From Deltaproteobacteria bacterium (GTDB lineage: Bacteria; Desulfobacterota; Desulfobacteria; Desulfobacterales; Desulfosarcinaceae), in contig JAKALP010000005.1 of the NCBI GenBank assembly GCA_021824175.1, positions 212,335 through 276,334 of the forward strand: a DNA stretch of 64,000 bases, given 5' to 3'. Below, piece by piece: positions 38,247-46,103 of this stretch. The notes beneath the pieces were generated by a model. The model did not search any database. It saw only the letters and a program-made list of their open reading frames with translations, and was not told the origin of the DNA. Position 1 is the stretch's first letter. Each line of letters starts with the position of its first letter. A program made the position numbers and the translations under genes.

Positions 38247-39968
38247 TTACAGCCCCATTGCCTTCATCCGTCGCCACATGGACGTCCGGCTGATCCCCAA
38301 TAGTTTAGCGGCTGCCGCGCGTCTACCGCCGGCCTGTTTAAGCGCCCACAACAGGGAATCACGATCGTGGACCTCAACCGTTACCGGCAAGGCAGATGAG
38401 GCAAGCAGTTCAGCCGGCGTGGTTTCCAATTCCGGCAGATAGTGCTGGAAGATGACCGGACCTTTGACGAATACAAAGGCATGCTCGATGCAACGCTGCA
38501 GCTCGCGCACATTGCCAGGCCAATGGTAGGCCATCAAACGCTGCATGACCTTGGGGTCGAGGGAGCGTACCTGCTTGCCGGTCTTGGCATTGAAGTGTCG
38601 AATGAAATGGTCCACCAGCAACGGGATGTCCTCCGTTCTCTCCCGCAGAGGAGGCACCATAATCGTCACGGTACGCAGGCGGTAGTAGAGATCTTCGCGG
38701 AATCGTTTTTCCTGAATCGCCCGACTCAGGTCCTGGTGAGTAGCGCTGATAAGTCTGGCCTCAAAAGCCATGGAACGGATACCGCCTACCCGTTCAAAGC
38801 TACGCTGCTCGATGACCCGCAATAGCTTGACCTGCAAGTCCGGTTTGAGCTCGCCGATTTCATCCAGTAAAAGCGTGCCCTTGCCCGCCAGTTCGAATCG
38901 GCCCGGCCGGGATTGTTCGGCGCCGGTAAAAGCCCCTTTTTCATGGCCGAACAATTCGGCTTCGATCAGAGATTCGGCCAAAGCCGCGCAGTTGACCGCC
39001 ACAAAAGGTGCATCATGTGACCCCGAAAGCTGATGCAAAGTGCGGGCAATCAACTCCTTGCCGGTGCCGCTTTCGCCGCAGATCAGAACGTTGGCACGGC
39101 TGGCCGCCAAATCGGGCAGCTTGGCGAAGAGCTCACGCATGGCCGTGCTGTTGCCGATGATCCCCTTGAGCCGGCCGGGCTCTGCGAAAGCAGTCGGACG
39201 ATCACCGCCCGCGGGGTGAAACGTCTCCACCGCGCCCACGATGTGGCCGGCTTCATCCTTGAGCAAGCTCACATTGACCGTCAGGGCCTGACGCAGGCCA
39301 TGACGGCTGACGGCGAACACCTGCCGATCCATTTCAGTCTGTTTGCGATCCAGCGCCAGGCGCATGGGGCACTGCTTGCCGCATAAATCAGAGCGAAAGA
39401 TCTCCCAGCAGTGGCGGCTGATTGCTTCCTCCCGACGGAAGCCAGTCAGATTTTCGGCGGCCCGGTTAAAGGTAGTAATACGCCAATGGGTATCGATGGT
39501 GAAGCTACCCTTGGGCAAATCATCGAACAGGCCTTGGGCCGAAAACAGCGGCATCGGCTCGATGGTTTCGATGGGAGAAGCCAAAACGGGACGATCGACG
39601 GAAGAAAGGCGCCGCAGGGTAAAGATGACGCCGATTACCTGACGAGGGCCCCTGAGGATCGGTTGGGCCGCATATTCACACGGCACCTTCAGGCCATCGG
39701 CTCCAATAACGGTGGCCAGTGAGACATCGACTTCTTTGGCCTGCGCCACAACGGTTTCAAATGCCTGGTGGGCCGCAACCGCATCGCCGTTGGCAAAAAG
39801 CCGTTGCAGTGGAAAGATTTCGCCTGGCGCCGGGTTGCACCCCAGCAGCTGTTTGGCGCTCATATTTAAGCTCATCAGATTAAAGGAGCGCGAAAGGGCC
39901 AGAACCGCTTTTTCCGCTGATTGGGGGATCTCATTGGGGGGGGTTGGGTTTATGTCCATTGCCTTCAT
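38247..39968 (-). CDS. Sigma-54-dependent activator with two PAS domains, AAA and Fis
   Basis: 573 residues from an ATG at 39968; a TTG two codons upstream and an ATG at 39959 are alternatives. N-terminal PAS-like region (about 15-120), then a second PAS (about 145-255) containing [15 protein letters not shown], a CX8CX3C cluster. The AAA domain has Walker A GESGTGKE, a canonical GAFTGA loop and Walker B LLLDEIGE. The C-terminal Fis helix-turn-helix reads AAAKLLGISRTSMWRRMKAMG. No receiver domain. It lies 89 bases upstream of the NuoE-like start on the same strand, so it is the obvious candidate regulator of that cluster. ATGAAAC repeats lie upstream of it. Confidence 0.92.
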   Translation of the reverse strand: MKAMDINPTPPNEIPQSAEKAVLALSRSFNLMSLNMSAKQLLGCNPAPGEIFPLQRLFANGDAVAAHQAFETVVAQAKEVDVSLATVIGADGLKVPCEYAAQPILRGPRQVIGVIFTLRRLSSVDRPVLASPIETIEPMPLFSAQGLFDDLPKGSFTIDTHWRITTFNRAAENLTGFRREEAISRHCWEIFRSDLCGKQCPMRLALDRKQTEMDRQVFAVSRHGLRQALTVNVSLLKDEAGHIVGAVETFHPAGGDRPTAFAEPGRLKGIIGNSTAMRELFAKLPDLAASRANVLICGESGTGKELIARTLHQLSGSHDAPFVAVNCAALAESLIEAELFGHEKGAFTGAEQSRPGRFELAGKGTLLLDEIGELKPDLQVKLLRVIEQRSFERVGGIRSMAFEARLISATHQDLSRAIQEKRFREDLYYRLRTVTIMVPPLRERTEDIPLLVDHFIRHFNAKTGKQVRSLDPKVMQRLMAYHWPGNVRELQRCIEHAFVFVKGPVIFQHYLPELETTPAELLASSALPVTVEVHDRDSLLWALKQAGGRRAAAAKLLGISRTSMWRRMKAMGL

Positions 39969-40383
39969 ATCCAAGTCGCTGTTTTATCCTCGACCTGTCT
40001 AATGGCAATAAGTGTGCCCATATTTTATTTGATTGAAATCATAGATATTTTTATGAATAAAAGCGACCTCCAGCCACGCCCCGGTCCTTTTGCCTCTAAA
40101 ATTGGGCAAAACAGGCGATTTTAACGTTTCATGAAACATCAAATTCTCACAGATGTGAGCATAAGTTAATATTAATCAAATGATAACAAGATATAATTGA
40201 TTAACAGGATATGAAACGGATGAAACAAATATGAAACAAAGGAGAAATCCGGGAGAAACAAAGAAGCGTAAAAATGATCTTTCCAAACGTCGCACTTTTT
40301 GCCCACTCAGCAGACGGATAGAATACAGATAAAAGCCTATAAGGCAGGACCAAAGCGGGGTGGAGTGTTGTGCAATCCTACTT
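39969..40383. other. Intergenic region between two sigma-54 activator genes, with ATGAAAC sites
   Basis: No gene is supported. It is AT-rich and contains the palindrome GTTTCATGAAAC (40126-40137) and three direct ATGAAAC motifs at 40211, 40220 and 40231. No clear sigma-54 or sigma-70 promoter was identified by eye. Confidence 0.5.
40126..40237. promoter_or_regulatory. Cluster of GTTTCAT/ATGAAAC motifs
   Basis: One perfect palindrome (40126-40137) and three direct copies (40211-40217, 40220-40226, 40231-40237) lie 160-270 bases upstream of the activator at 38247-39968. The arrangement fits binding sites for a Fis-type activator, perhaps autoregulation. Confidence 0.45.
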
Positions 40384-42192
40384 CTAATCAATCCCAAACC
40401 GTTTCATTTGCCGCCATAAGGTGGTGCGGCTCAAACCCAGCAGGCGGGCGGCTTCCTGGCGGTTGCCGCTGGTGCGCAGCAGGGCACACTGCACGGATTC
40501 GCGGTTGATGACGGGCTCTTCTGGGGTTGGGGAGGTGGCGGCTGTGAGCGCGACGGCCTGAAATTCGTCGGCGGCCGGCAGGTTGGTGGGCAGAATGGTC
40601 GGGCCTTTGACAAAGACGTAGGCATGCTCGAGGGTGCGTTCCAGTTCGCGCACATTGCCCGGCCAGCGGTAGTTCATGAACATCTGCATTACTTCGGGGT
40701 GAACTGACATAACCCGTTTTTTAAAACGCTCATTGAATTGCTTGATGAAGAATTCGATGAGCAAAGGAATATCCTCCAGCCGTTCACGCAAAGGTGGCAC
40801 AAGCAGCGGCACGGTGCGCAGGCGGAAGTAGAAATCTTCCCTGAACTGGTTCTGGGCGATGGCTTGGCGCAGATCCCTGTTGGTGACGCTGATGATGCGG
40901 GCCTCCATGGGCAGGGTGCGGGTGCCGCCTACCCGTTCGAATTCGTGATTCTCCAGCACACGCAGCAATTTGATCTGAAGCTCGGGCTTGAGTTCACCGA
41001 TTTCGTCTAGAAACAGAGTGCCGCCGCGCGCCAGCTCGAAGCGGCCCGCCTTGGGACCGGCGGCACCGGTGAAGGCGGCTTTTTCATGGCCGAAAAGTTC
41101 GGATTCGAGCAGGGACTCGGCCAAGGCTGAGCAGTTGACCGCTACAAAGGGTTTGTTGCGCCGGGTAGAGAGGTCGTGGATGGTGCGGGCGATCAGGTCT
41201 TTGCCGGTGCCACTTTCGCCTACGATCAGCACATTGGCGTCGCTGGCGGCGATATCGGGCAGCATGTCGAAGATACGCTTCATACTCTTGCTGCGGCCGA
41301 TGATCTTGGCAAAGCCGCCGGGTTCCGAGTCGAGACCATCGAAATAGCCTTCACCGGCCAAGGGCCGGAAGGTCTCCACCGCGCCTCGGATTTTGCCGGT
41401 GGCCGTGCGCAATACACCCGTATTGACCAGAATGGTCTGGCGCATGCCGCCTTTTTTGAGGATGCGCACATCCTGATCGGTGCAGGTGGCGCCGGTCTCG
41501 ATGGCCGTGCGCAGGGGGCAGCCCAGTTGACACAGGTCGGAGCGGAAGATCTCCCAGCAGTGGCGGCCGATCACTTCTTCACGACGGTAACCGGTGATCT
41601 TTTCCGCCCGGCTGTTAAACGATTCGATGCGCCAATGGGTATTGATGGTAAAGACCCCTTCGGGCAGCGATTCGAGCAGCATTTCATGTTGAATGCCCTG
41701 AATGACCCGTTCGCTCCGGTCGCGTCTATCGGCTGCGTTGTGTCGCGCCGCCGGAACGGTGACCACCTGCAATGTCATGATCACGCCGATCACGGTTTGC
41801 GGCGCTTCGAAAATGGGCTGAAATGTACAGACCAGTTTGGCTCCCAATTTTGAGCCCATCAGCAATGGCAGGGAGATATCCTGATAAGGCCGGCCCGATT
41901 CAAGGGCTTCGCGCAAGGCGACGCTAATTCGGCTCAGATCAGGCTCTTCCCAGGCCTGCTGGGGTTGAAACTGCTCTCCTGGGAGCAAGGCCATGCCCAG
42001 AATACGCTCAGCGGCCGTATTGCTGCTCATGATGCAAAAGCTGCGGTCAAGGGCCAGTAGTCCATCTTCACTGGAGGAAGCAGCAAAATTATTTCTTAAA
42101 AAAGCAGCCATTTCGATGTGAGTCCCGATTGCGTCTTCCATATCTAATGCCAATATGGTTAACATAGGGCCTACGGGCATGCAAATGCTCAT
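40384..42192 (-). CDS. Sigma-54-dependent activator with two PAS domains, AAA and Fis (paralogue)
   Basis: 602 residues if started at the ATG at 42192; other in-frame ATGs at 42180, 42162 and 42138 are possible and no ribosome site decides. Same layout as the 38247 gene. The second PAS contains [15 protein letters not shown] (CX8CX3C). The AAA domain has Walker A GESGTGKD, Walker B LFLDEIGE and a sigma-54 loop reading AAFTGA in place of GAFTGA. Fis domain [20 protein letters not shown]. Clearly a paralogue of the neighbouring activator. A dispersed repeat abuts the start. Confidence 0.9.
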   Translation of the reverse strand: MSICMPVGPMLTILALDMEDAIGTHIEMAAFLRNNFAASSSEDGLLALDRSFCIMSSNTAAERILGMALLPGEQFQPQQAWEEPDLSRISVALREALESGRPYQDISLPLLMGSKLGAKLVCTFQPIFEAPQTVIGVIMTLQVVTVPAARHNAADRRDRSERVIQGIQHEMLLESLPEGVFTINTHWRIESFNSRAEKITGYRREEVIGRHCWEIFRSDLCQLGCPLRTAIETGATCTDQDVRILKKGGMRQTILVNTGVLRTATGKIRGAVETFRPLAGEGYFDGLDSEPGGFAKIIGRSKSMKRIFDMLPDIAASDANVLIVGESGTGKDLIARTIHDLSTRRNKPFVAVNCSALAESLLESELFGHEKAAFTGAAGPKAGRFELARGGTLFLDEIGELKPELQIKLLRVLENHEFERVGGTRTLPMEARIISVTNRDLRQAIAQNQFREDFYFRLRTVPLLVPPLRERLEDIPLLIEFFIKQFNERFKKRVMSVHPEVMQMFMNYRWPGNVRELERTLEHAYVFVKGPTILPTNLPAADEFQAVALTAATSPTPEEPVINRESVQCALLRTSGNRQEAARLLGLSRTTLWRQMKRFGID

Positions 42193-42251
42193 TACAAGCC
42201 GGCTTAAAACGACTCTTTTGGTCCAAAATCCTTTTTATGAGATGGCGTGTA
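42193..42251. repeat. Dispersed palindromic repeat between divergent genes
   Basis: TACAAGCC at the left end pairs with GGCGTGTA at the right end (one mismatch), around the core TTTTGGTCCAAAA. It abuts the activator start and overlaps the first codons of the next plus-strand open frame. Confidence 0.75.
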
Positions 42252-42601
42252 CAAATAACGATGGCAATCACGAGGTCTTTGTTGGAATGCGAATCGAATT
42301 GGACCTATCCAAACACTGCATCGCGACCGAAATGCGACGGCTCTATAACCGAGCCGTATCAAAATATTTCAAAACCACGGGGGTGGACAAACCTCGTCTG
42401 GAACAGCAGATCGAGGCCTTGCGCTGGTGCCTGGCGACCATGGATTTCGGACGCTTGCGCAGCACACATAAAGCTCTGGCTGGAGGTACGGACGCCGCCG
42501 TAACCCTTGAAGCAAAAGGTACCCTCCTGGAATTGGCCATTAACGGTAATTTGGTTCTAAGCCTTCAGAGACACACCACCGATATAAAAGAACTTTTATG
42601 A
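42242..42601 (+). CDS. Hypothetical small protein
   Basis: 119 residues from the ATG at 42242, or 104 from 42287, where AGG lies about 11 bases upstream; the upstream part runs through the dispersed repeat and is doubtful. Soluble alpha/beta composition with no signal peptide, membrane segment or known motif. It lies between a divergent sigma-54 activator and a metallo-beta-lactamase gene 85 bases downstream. Codon use looks like that of the neighbours, which supports it being coding. Function unknown. Confidence 0.5.
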   Translation: MACTNNDGNHEVFVGMRIELDLSKHCIATEMRRLYNRAVSKYFKTTGVDKPRLEQQIEALRWCLATMDFGRLRSTHKALAGGTDAAVTLEAKGTLLELAINGNLVLSLQRHTTDIKELL

Positions 42602-42686
42602 TCCAGATGGTTTATACTTTCAGCGGCGGCCTGATACCAACGTATTCAAGCATGAAGTGTAATAAAGAGGTTAAAAAGGCAGGGAC

Positions 42687-43508
42687 GTGCTATTTCAAAA
42701 GAAACATTTCTATAAGAAGGCGTTCGGCGACGTTCTGGGCTACAATTCGGGGGTTAGCTTAGGCGGTCCGCCCGTGATGACCGCCTGGTGTTATCAACTC
42801 GACGGCGTGATGATCGATACCGGTATCCGGCACCTGAGAGCGGCCATTCTTGAAAGCGTCAGGGATGCCAAACCGGAATTCATTCTGATCACCCACTATC
42901 ACGAAGATCACAGCGCCAACACGGGTGCGATTCATACGACACTGGGGATCCCAGTTTACGGCAATCCCTTGACCGCAAAAAAGTTGAGCGCCCCTTTTAA
43001 GCTCCGCCCATATCAGTATCTCATGTGGGGCCGCAGTGATCCGGTCGACATCGATATTCACGCGCCGATTCACGACACCGGCCGATGCCGGTTCAGGCCC
43101 ATCCACACCCCAGGTCACAGCAAGGATCATACTGTCTATCTGGAAGAAAAACAGGGCTATCTCTTTTCCGGCGATCTTTTTCTGGGGGAGCGCATCAAAT
43201 ACTTCCGGGCGGATGAATGTCTGGCAGATCAACTAATCTCTCTAAAGAAAGTACTCGCCCTGGACTTTGATGCCTTGTTCTGCGCCCATCGGCCACTGAT
43301 GGAAAAAGGCAAAGAGGCGATCCAACGCAAACTCGATTTTCTAGAAAATTTCAAAGGCTCGGTCAGCGATCTGAAAAATAAAGGCCTGAGCCTTAAGGCC
43401 GTCATCAAACAGCTGGACACCGGCGAAGACCGCCCGGTCAAATGGCTCACCTTGAACAACGTCTCTTTTGCGAATATGGTGAAATCAGCTTATTCTGATG
43501 GGGTGTGA
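42687..43508 (+). CDS. Metallo-beta-lactamase fold hydrolase
   Basis: 273 residues with a GTG start behind AGGGAC. The metal-binding motif is THYHEDHSANTGAI (HxHxDH). Further ligands lie in HTPGHSKDHTVYLEE and FSGDLFLGERI, and in FCAHRP. The order matches small-molecule thioesterase/glyoxalase-II-type MBL proteins; a specific substrate cannot be named. No signal peptide, so cytoplasmic. The downstream gene is convergent. Confidence 0.85.
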   Translation: MLFQKKHFYKKAFGDVLGYNSGVSLGGPPVMTAWCYQLDGVMIDTGIRHLRAAILESVRDAKPEFILITHYHEDHSANTGAIHTTLGIPVYGNPLTAKKLSAPFKLRPYQYLMWGRSDPVDIDIHAPIHDTGRCRFRPIHTPGHSKDHTVYLEEKQGYLFSGDLFLGERIKYFRADECLADQLISLKKVLALDFDALFCAHRPLMEKGKEAIQRKLDFLENFKGSVSDLKNKGLSLKAVIKQLDTGEDRPVKWLTLNNVSFANMVKSAYSDGV

Positions 43509-43575
43509 GTCATATTGTGGCCCAAAACCCTTCAGCGTGCAGTGGCCGCGACCTCCGTCATCGCGACCCAATACT

Positions 43576-44325
43576 TCAGGCGATCTGAAAATCCCCGATG
43601 GCGTGCATCATCTTCCCGGAAAAAAACTTGAACGCGAATCGATCTTCCCGCTGCTGCAAGCCGGCCTGAATCTCTCTAGTCCCGGCGGGAATTTCCTTGG
43701 AGTATTGCATATGAAGAGATTTGAACCTCACGCTATCCCCGAGCACCTCGTGAATAAGAATCTCCAAATACTCGAAATAGACGGCGTTGTTGACATGGCC
43801 CAAAATATCGAAATCCGATGGGCGCAAAACGATGGGGCAAGTATGGGTCAACTCAAGCATCAAACTCGGATTCCAGGCATCAAAGGTTGGCCCATCGAAG
43901 ATCGGCGGCTCCACGGTGTAATATTCGCTGATATTCTCGCCGGTCAGTCGAAGCAGTTTGTTTTTTTGGATATCGATCATCAGCCAAACCCCGCGCGCCG
44001 ACACCAGCGGGCCGTTGCCGCAGGTGACCAGGTAGTCTCTGGAGGCCATGAGCCGATCTTCCTTGGCATGCCATGACTGGATGCGAATCTCATCATCCAC
44101 GGCCGGCATCCGATGGACGTGAATTCCCATCTGATACAGCACCCAGGCTTTACCGCGAGCCTTTAACGAGGTGTAACCAAATCCTACTTTTTCGGAATGG
44201 ACCGTAGCCACATCCTGAAACAGTTTCATCAGCACTCTGGGCCGGATGGTGTTATTCAAGTCCACATCCACATAACCGATTTTGTATGTCTGTTCTATTT
44301 TCATGGTTTCATAAATTGACGGCAA
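43576..44325 (-). CDS. Acyl-ACP thioesterase (FatA/FatB-like)
   Basis: 249 residues; the start may be the ATG at 44304 (MKIEQTYKIG). Two hot-dog domains. The first begins YKIGYVDVDLNNTIRPRVLMKLFQDVA. The second has the thioesterase signature DFDILGHVNNAVYFEYLE, where Asp, Asn and His correspond to catalytic positions. Such bacterial FatA-like enzymes release free fatty acids from acyl-ACP. It lies among lipid genes only in the sense that plsC is 700 bases away. Cytoplasmic. Confidence 0.88.
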   Translation of the reverse strand: MPSIYETMKIEQTYKIGYVDVDLNNTIRPRVLMKLFQDVATVHSEKVGFGYTSLKARGKAWVLYQMGIHVHRMPAVDDEIRIQSWHAKEDRLMASRDYLVTCGNGPLVSARGVWLMIDIQKNKLLRLTGENISEYYTVEPPIFDGPTFDAWNPSLMLELTHTCPIVLRPSDFDILGHVNNAVYFEYLEILIHEVLGDSVRFKSLHMQYSKEIPAGTREIQAGLQQREDRFAFKFFSGKMMHAIGDFQIA

Positions 44326-44331
44326 GCTGTA

Positions 44332-44369
44332 TCAAAAGAATAACTTTAGTTCAAAATCGAAGTGGAAGT
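44332..44369. repeat. Partial dispersed repeat (left half)
   Basis: CAAGCTGTATCAAAAGAATAA followed by TTTAGTTCAAAATC resembles the left arm and core of the 18701 element; the right arm is missing. Confidence 0.4.
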
Positions 44370-44417
44370 AATTTTTAAACCGGAGACATACCAAAGTAGT
44401 TCGAGGATTTAAAATTT

Positions 44418-44467
44418 GCCTCCAACAAAGAGTTTGGGCCACAAGATTATTTTGAGCTGACTTATAT
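44418..44467. repeat. Dispersed repeat, variant copy
   Basis: Core GTTTGGGCCACAAGATTATTTTGAGCTGACTTATA matches the right half of the element in spaced form, and the left side AATTTGCCTCCAACAA matches the copy near 10031. Located downstream of the DUF2007 stop. Confidence 0.5.
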
Positions 44468-44505
44468 GCATAAATGCAATGCCGGCCCTACCCTATTCCC
44501 TTCTA

Positions 44506-44766
44506 CTACGGTGGATTGTCAGGGCTCTCATCTTCCCAAGGGAGCTCCTCTGGAACGGCGCTATTCCATTCCTCAATTATCTTTTGAGCTTCGGCAAAGT
44601 CTTCGTCGGCTACCCGGATGACGCCCCAGCCGTACTGAGCCTGGTAAATACCATTGTAAGCCGTATCGTGAAATGACCGAATTTCAGCATATATGCCGCG
44701 TTCTTCCAATATCATTTTGATGACATTGGCCTCGGCTTCATTTTCTGGCTTGATTAGATTCTTCAT
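44506..44766 (-). CDS. DUF2007 small protein
   Basis: 86 residues from the ATG at 44766, preceded by GGAGGGTAGGA; an upstream in-frame ATG is not supported. The pattern EAEANVIKMILEERGIYAEI, then YQAQYGWGVIRVADEDFAEAQKII, matches DUF2007 ('putative signal transducing protein'), a ferredoxin-like small fold that resembles PII or ACT-type binding modules. The acidic Pro-rich tail is typical. Function unknown. Confidence 0.8.
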   Translation of the reverse strand: MKNLIKPENEAEANVIKMILEERGIYAEIRSFHDTAYNGIYQAQYGWGVIRVADEDFAEAQKIIEEWNSAVPEELPWEDESPDNPP

Positions 44767-45020
44767 GGCTTTCCTACCCTCCCGTCCGCTTGCCGGGATT
44801 AGAACACCGCGCCGCTGGACTGTCAAGGATCGCCCGCACGCACATGCCCGAACTCCGCCTGCACTCGATAATGCTTCCCGGCATCCCCACATCAACTCAG
44901 GCGCCATGTGTTCCAAGAGTCTCGGCTCGGCAGGTATTTACTGATACTCTCCACCGGTACCCCACGGATTATTATGGCCTTGTTGATCCGCGTTCACCAT
45001 CGACCCAAGCCAGCGGTCTA

Positions 45021-45770
45021 TTATATCGCGGCCGGCAGGTCCGGGTCGGACACCACATGGGCCGCGATGCGCTCCCGTACCAACTCGGCGGTCTGGTCGA
45101 TGTTTAAGGAAGCAAAGGTCTGGTAGGGGATTTCGTCCAGCACTTCGATACGAATCGGGTGCTGGCCGTAGAAGTTGAGACTCTCCTTGGGCAGCGCATT
45201 TTTGGAACCATTGATGGCCACGGGCAGAATAGGCACATTCATCTTGTGGGCCAGGATGAACGCTCCGGTCTTGAAGGGCTTGAGCCGGCCGTCCTTGGAA
45301 CGTGTCCCGTCGGGAAAAAAGAAGAGGGAGCATCCTTTTGAAAGAGCCTTTTCGCGCGCCGCCATCATTTTGCGGCGACTCTCTTCCGCGCCCCGCACGA
45401 TGCGGATATAGCCATTAAGCCACATGTTCCAGCCAATAAAGGACACCCGGAACATCTCGGCTTTGGAGACCCACTTGAAGGGGAAGAAGAGGCGAAAAGC
45501 CACCAGAATGTCCAGACTGGACTGATGGTAGGAGACCACCATATAGGTCGCCCGCCGCCGGATTTTCTCCTGGCCCACGGCGGTGAGACTCCAGGCCGGC
45601 ATGGTCCACAGATAGATGCAGGTCCAGAACGAGGTGTACATATGCAAAATGACCCGGCGGCGGTCGAAAGCGATGGTGCAGATCCATATGGCCACGGCCG
45701 GTATAAATAGAATGGCGCTGGATAAACCAATGAATGCAAGAAACAGGATCGCAATGATGCGATTGATCAT
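45021..45770 (-). CDS. plsC: 1-acyl-sn-glycerol-3-phosphate acyltransferase
   Basis: 249 residues from the ATG at 45770. N-terminal membrane helices (IIAILFLAFIGLSSAILFIPA), then the acyltransferase motifs: HQSSLD (HX4D), GYIRIVRG, FFPDGTRS (usual FPEGTRS with Asp) and ILPVAING. Converts lysophosphatidate to phosphatidate in phospholipid synthesis. The upstream sequence lacks a clear ribosome site; the longer open frame into the secDF end is not convincing. The C-terminus is slightly longer than in E. coli PlsC. Confidence 0.9.
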   Translation of the reverse strand: MINRIIAILFLAFIGLSSAILFIPAVAIWICTIAFDRRRVILHMYTSFWTCIYLWTMPAWSLTAVGQEKIRRRATYMVVSYHQSSLDILVAFRLFFPFKWVSKAEMFRVSFIGWNMWLNGYIRIVRGAEESRRKMMAAREKALSKGCSLFFFPDGTRSKDGRLKPFKTGAFILAHKMNVPILPVAINGSKNALPKESLNFYGQHPIRIEVLDEIPYQTFASLNIDQTAELVRERIAAHVVSDPDLPAAI

Positions 45771-46102
45771 AGGGAGAACTTTAATCCTTCCATAACTCGT
45801 TATATCGTCACTTAAAATCGCCGGCTTTACCATGAATGATGGCCCGGTCGACATTAAAATGAGGCAGGCGTTGAAACGGGATGGGGTGTCAAGGGATCGG
45901 TGACCAACCTGACCGGTGATAAAATGATAGTTCCCTGGGATGCGGCCATTCCCCAACACCATCCGCAAGAGAGGGAGCAAGCCCGAAAGACGCTCAGGGA
46001 AATACCTTACCCGCCTGTGACCGAAAAAGGAATGCCCTTTATAAAAGATTTTGGTCCAAAATCCTTTTTTGGGGATGGCTTGTATTTTTGAGCTGGCTTG
46101 TA
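45771..46102. other. Intergenic region between secDF and plsC
   Basis: No gene is supported. The half next to secDF contains a dispersed palindromic repeat (46035-46103). The remainder shows no recognisable promoter or gene. Confidence 0.45.
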
Positions 46103-46103
46103 C
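46035..46103. repeat. Dispersed palindromic repeat with duplicated right end
   Basis: GATTTTGG-T-CCAAAATC (46047-46063) forms a perfect palindromic core. The right end GGGGATGGCTTGTA is followed by a second copy, GAGCTGGCTTGTA, that runs to the secDF stop. A hairpin here would lie just downstream of secDF. Confidence 0.7.
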
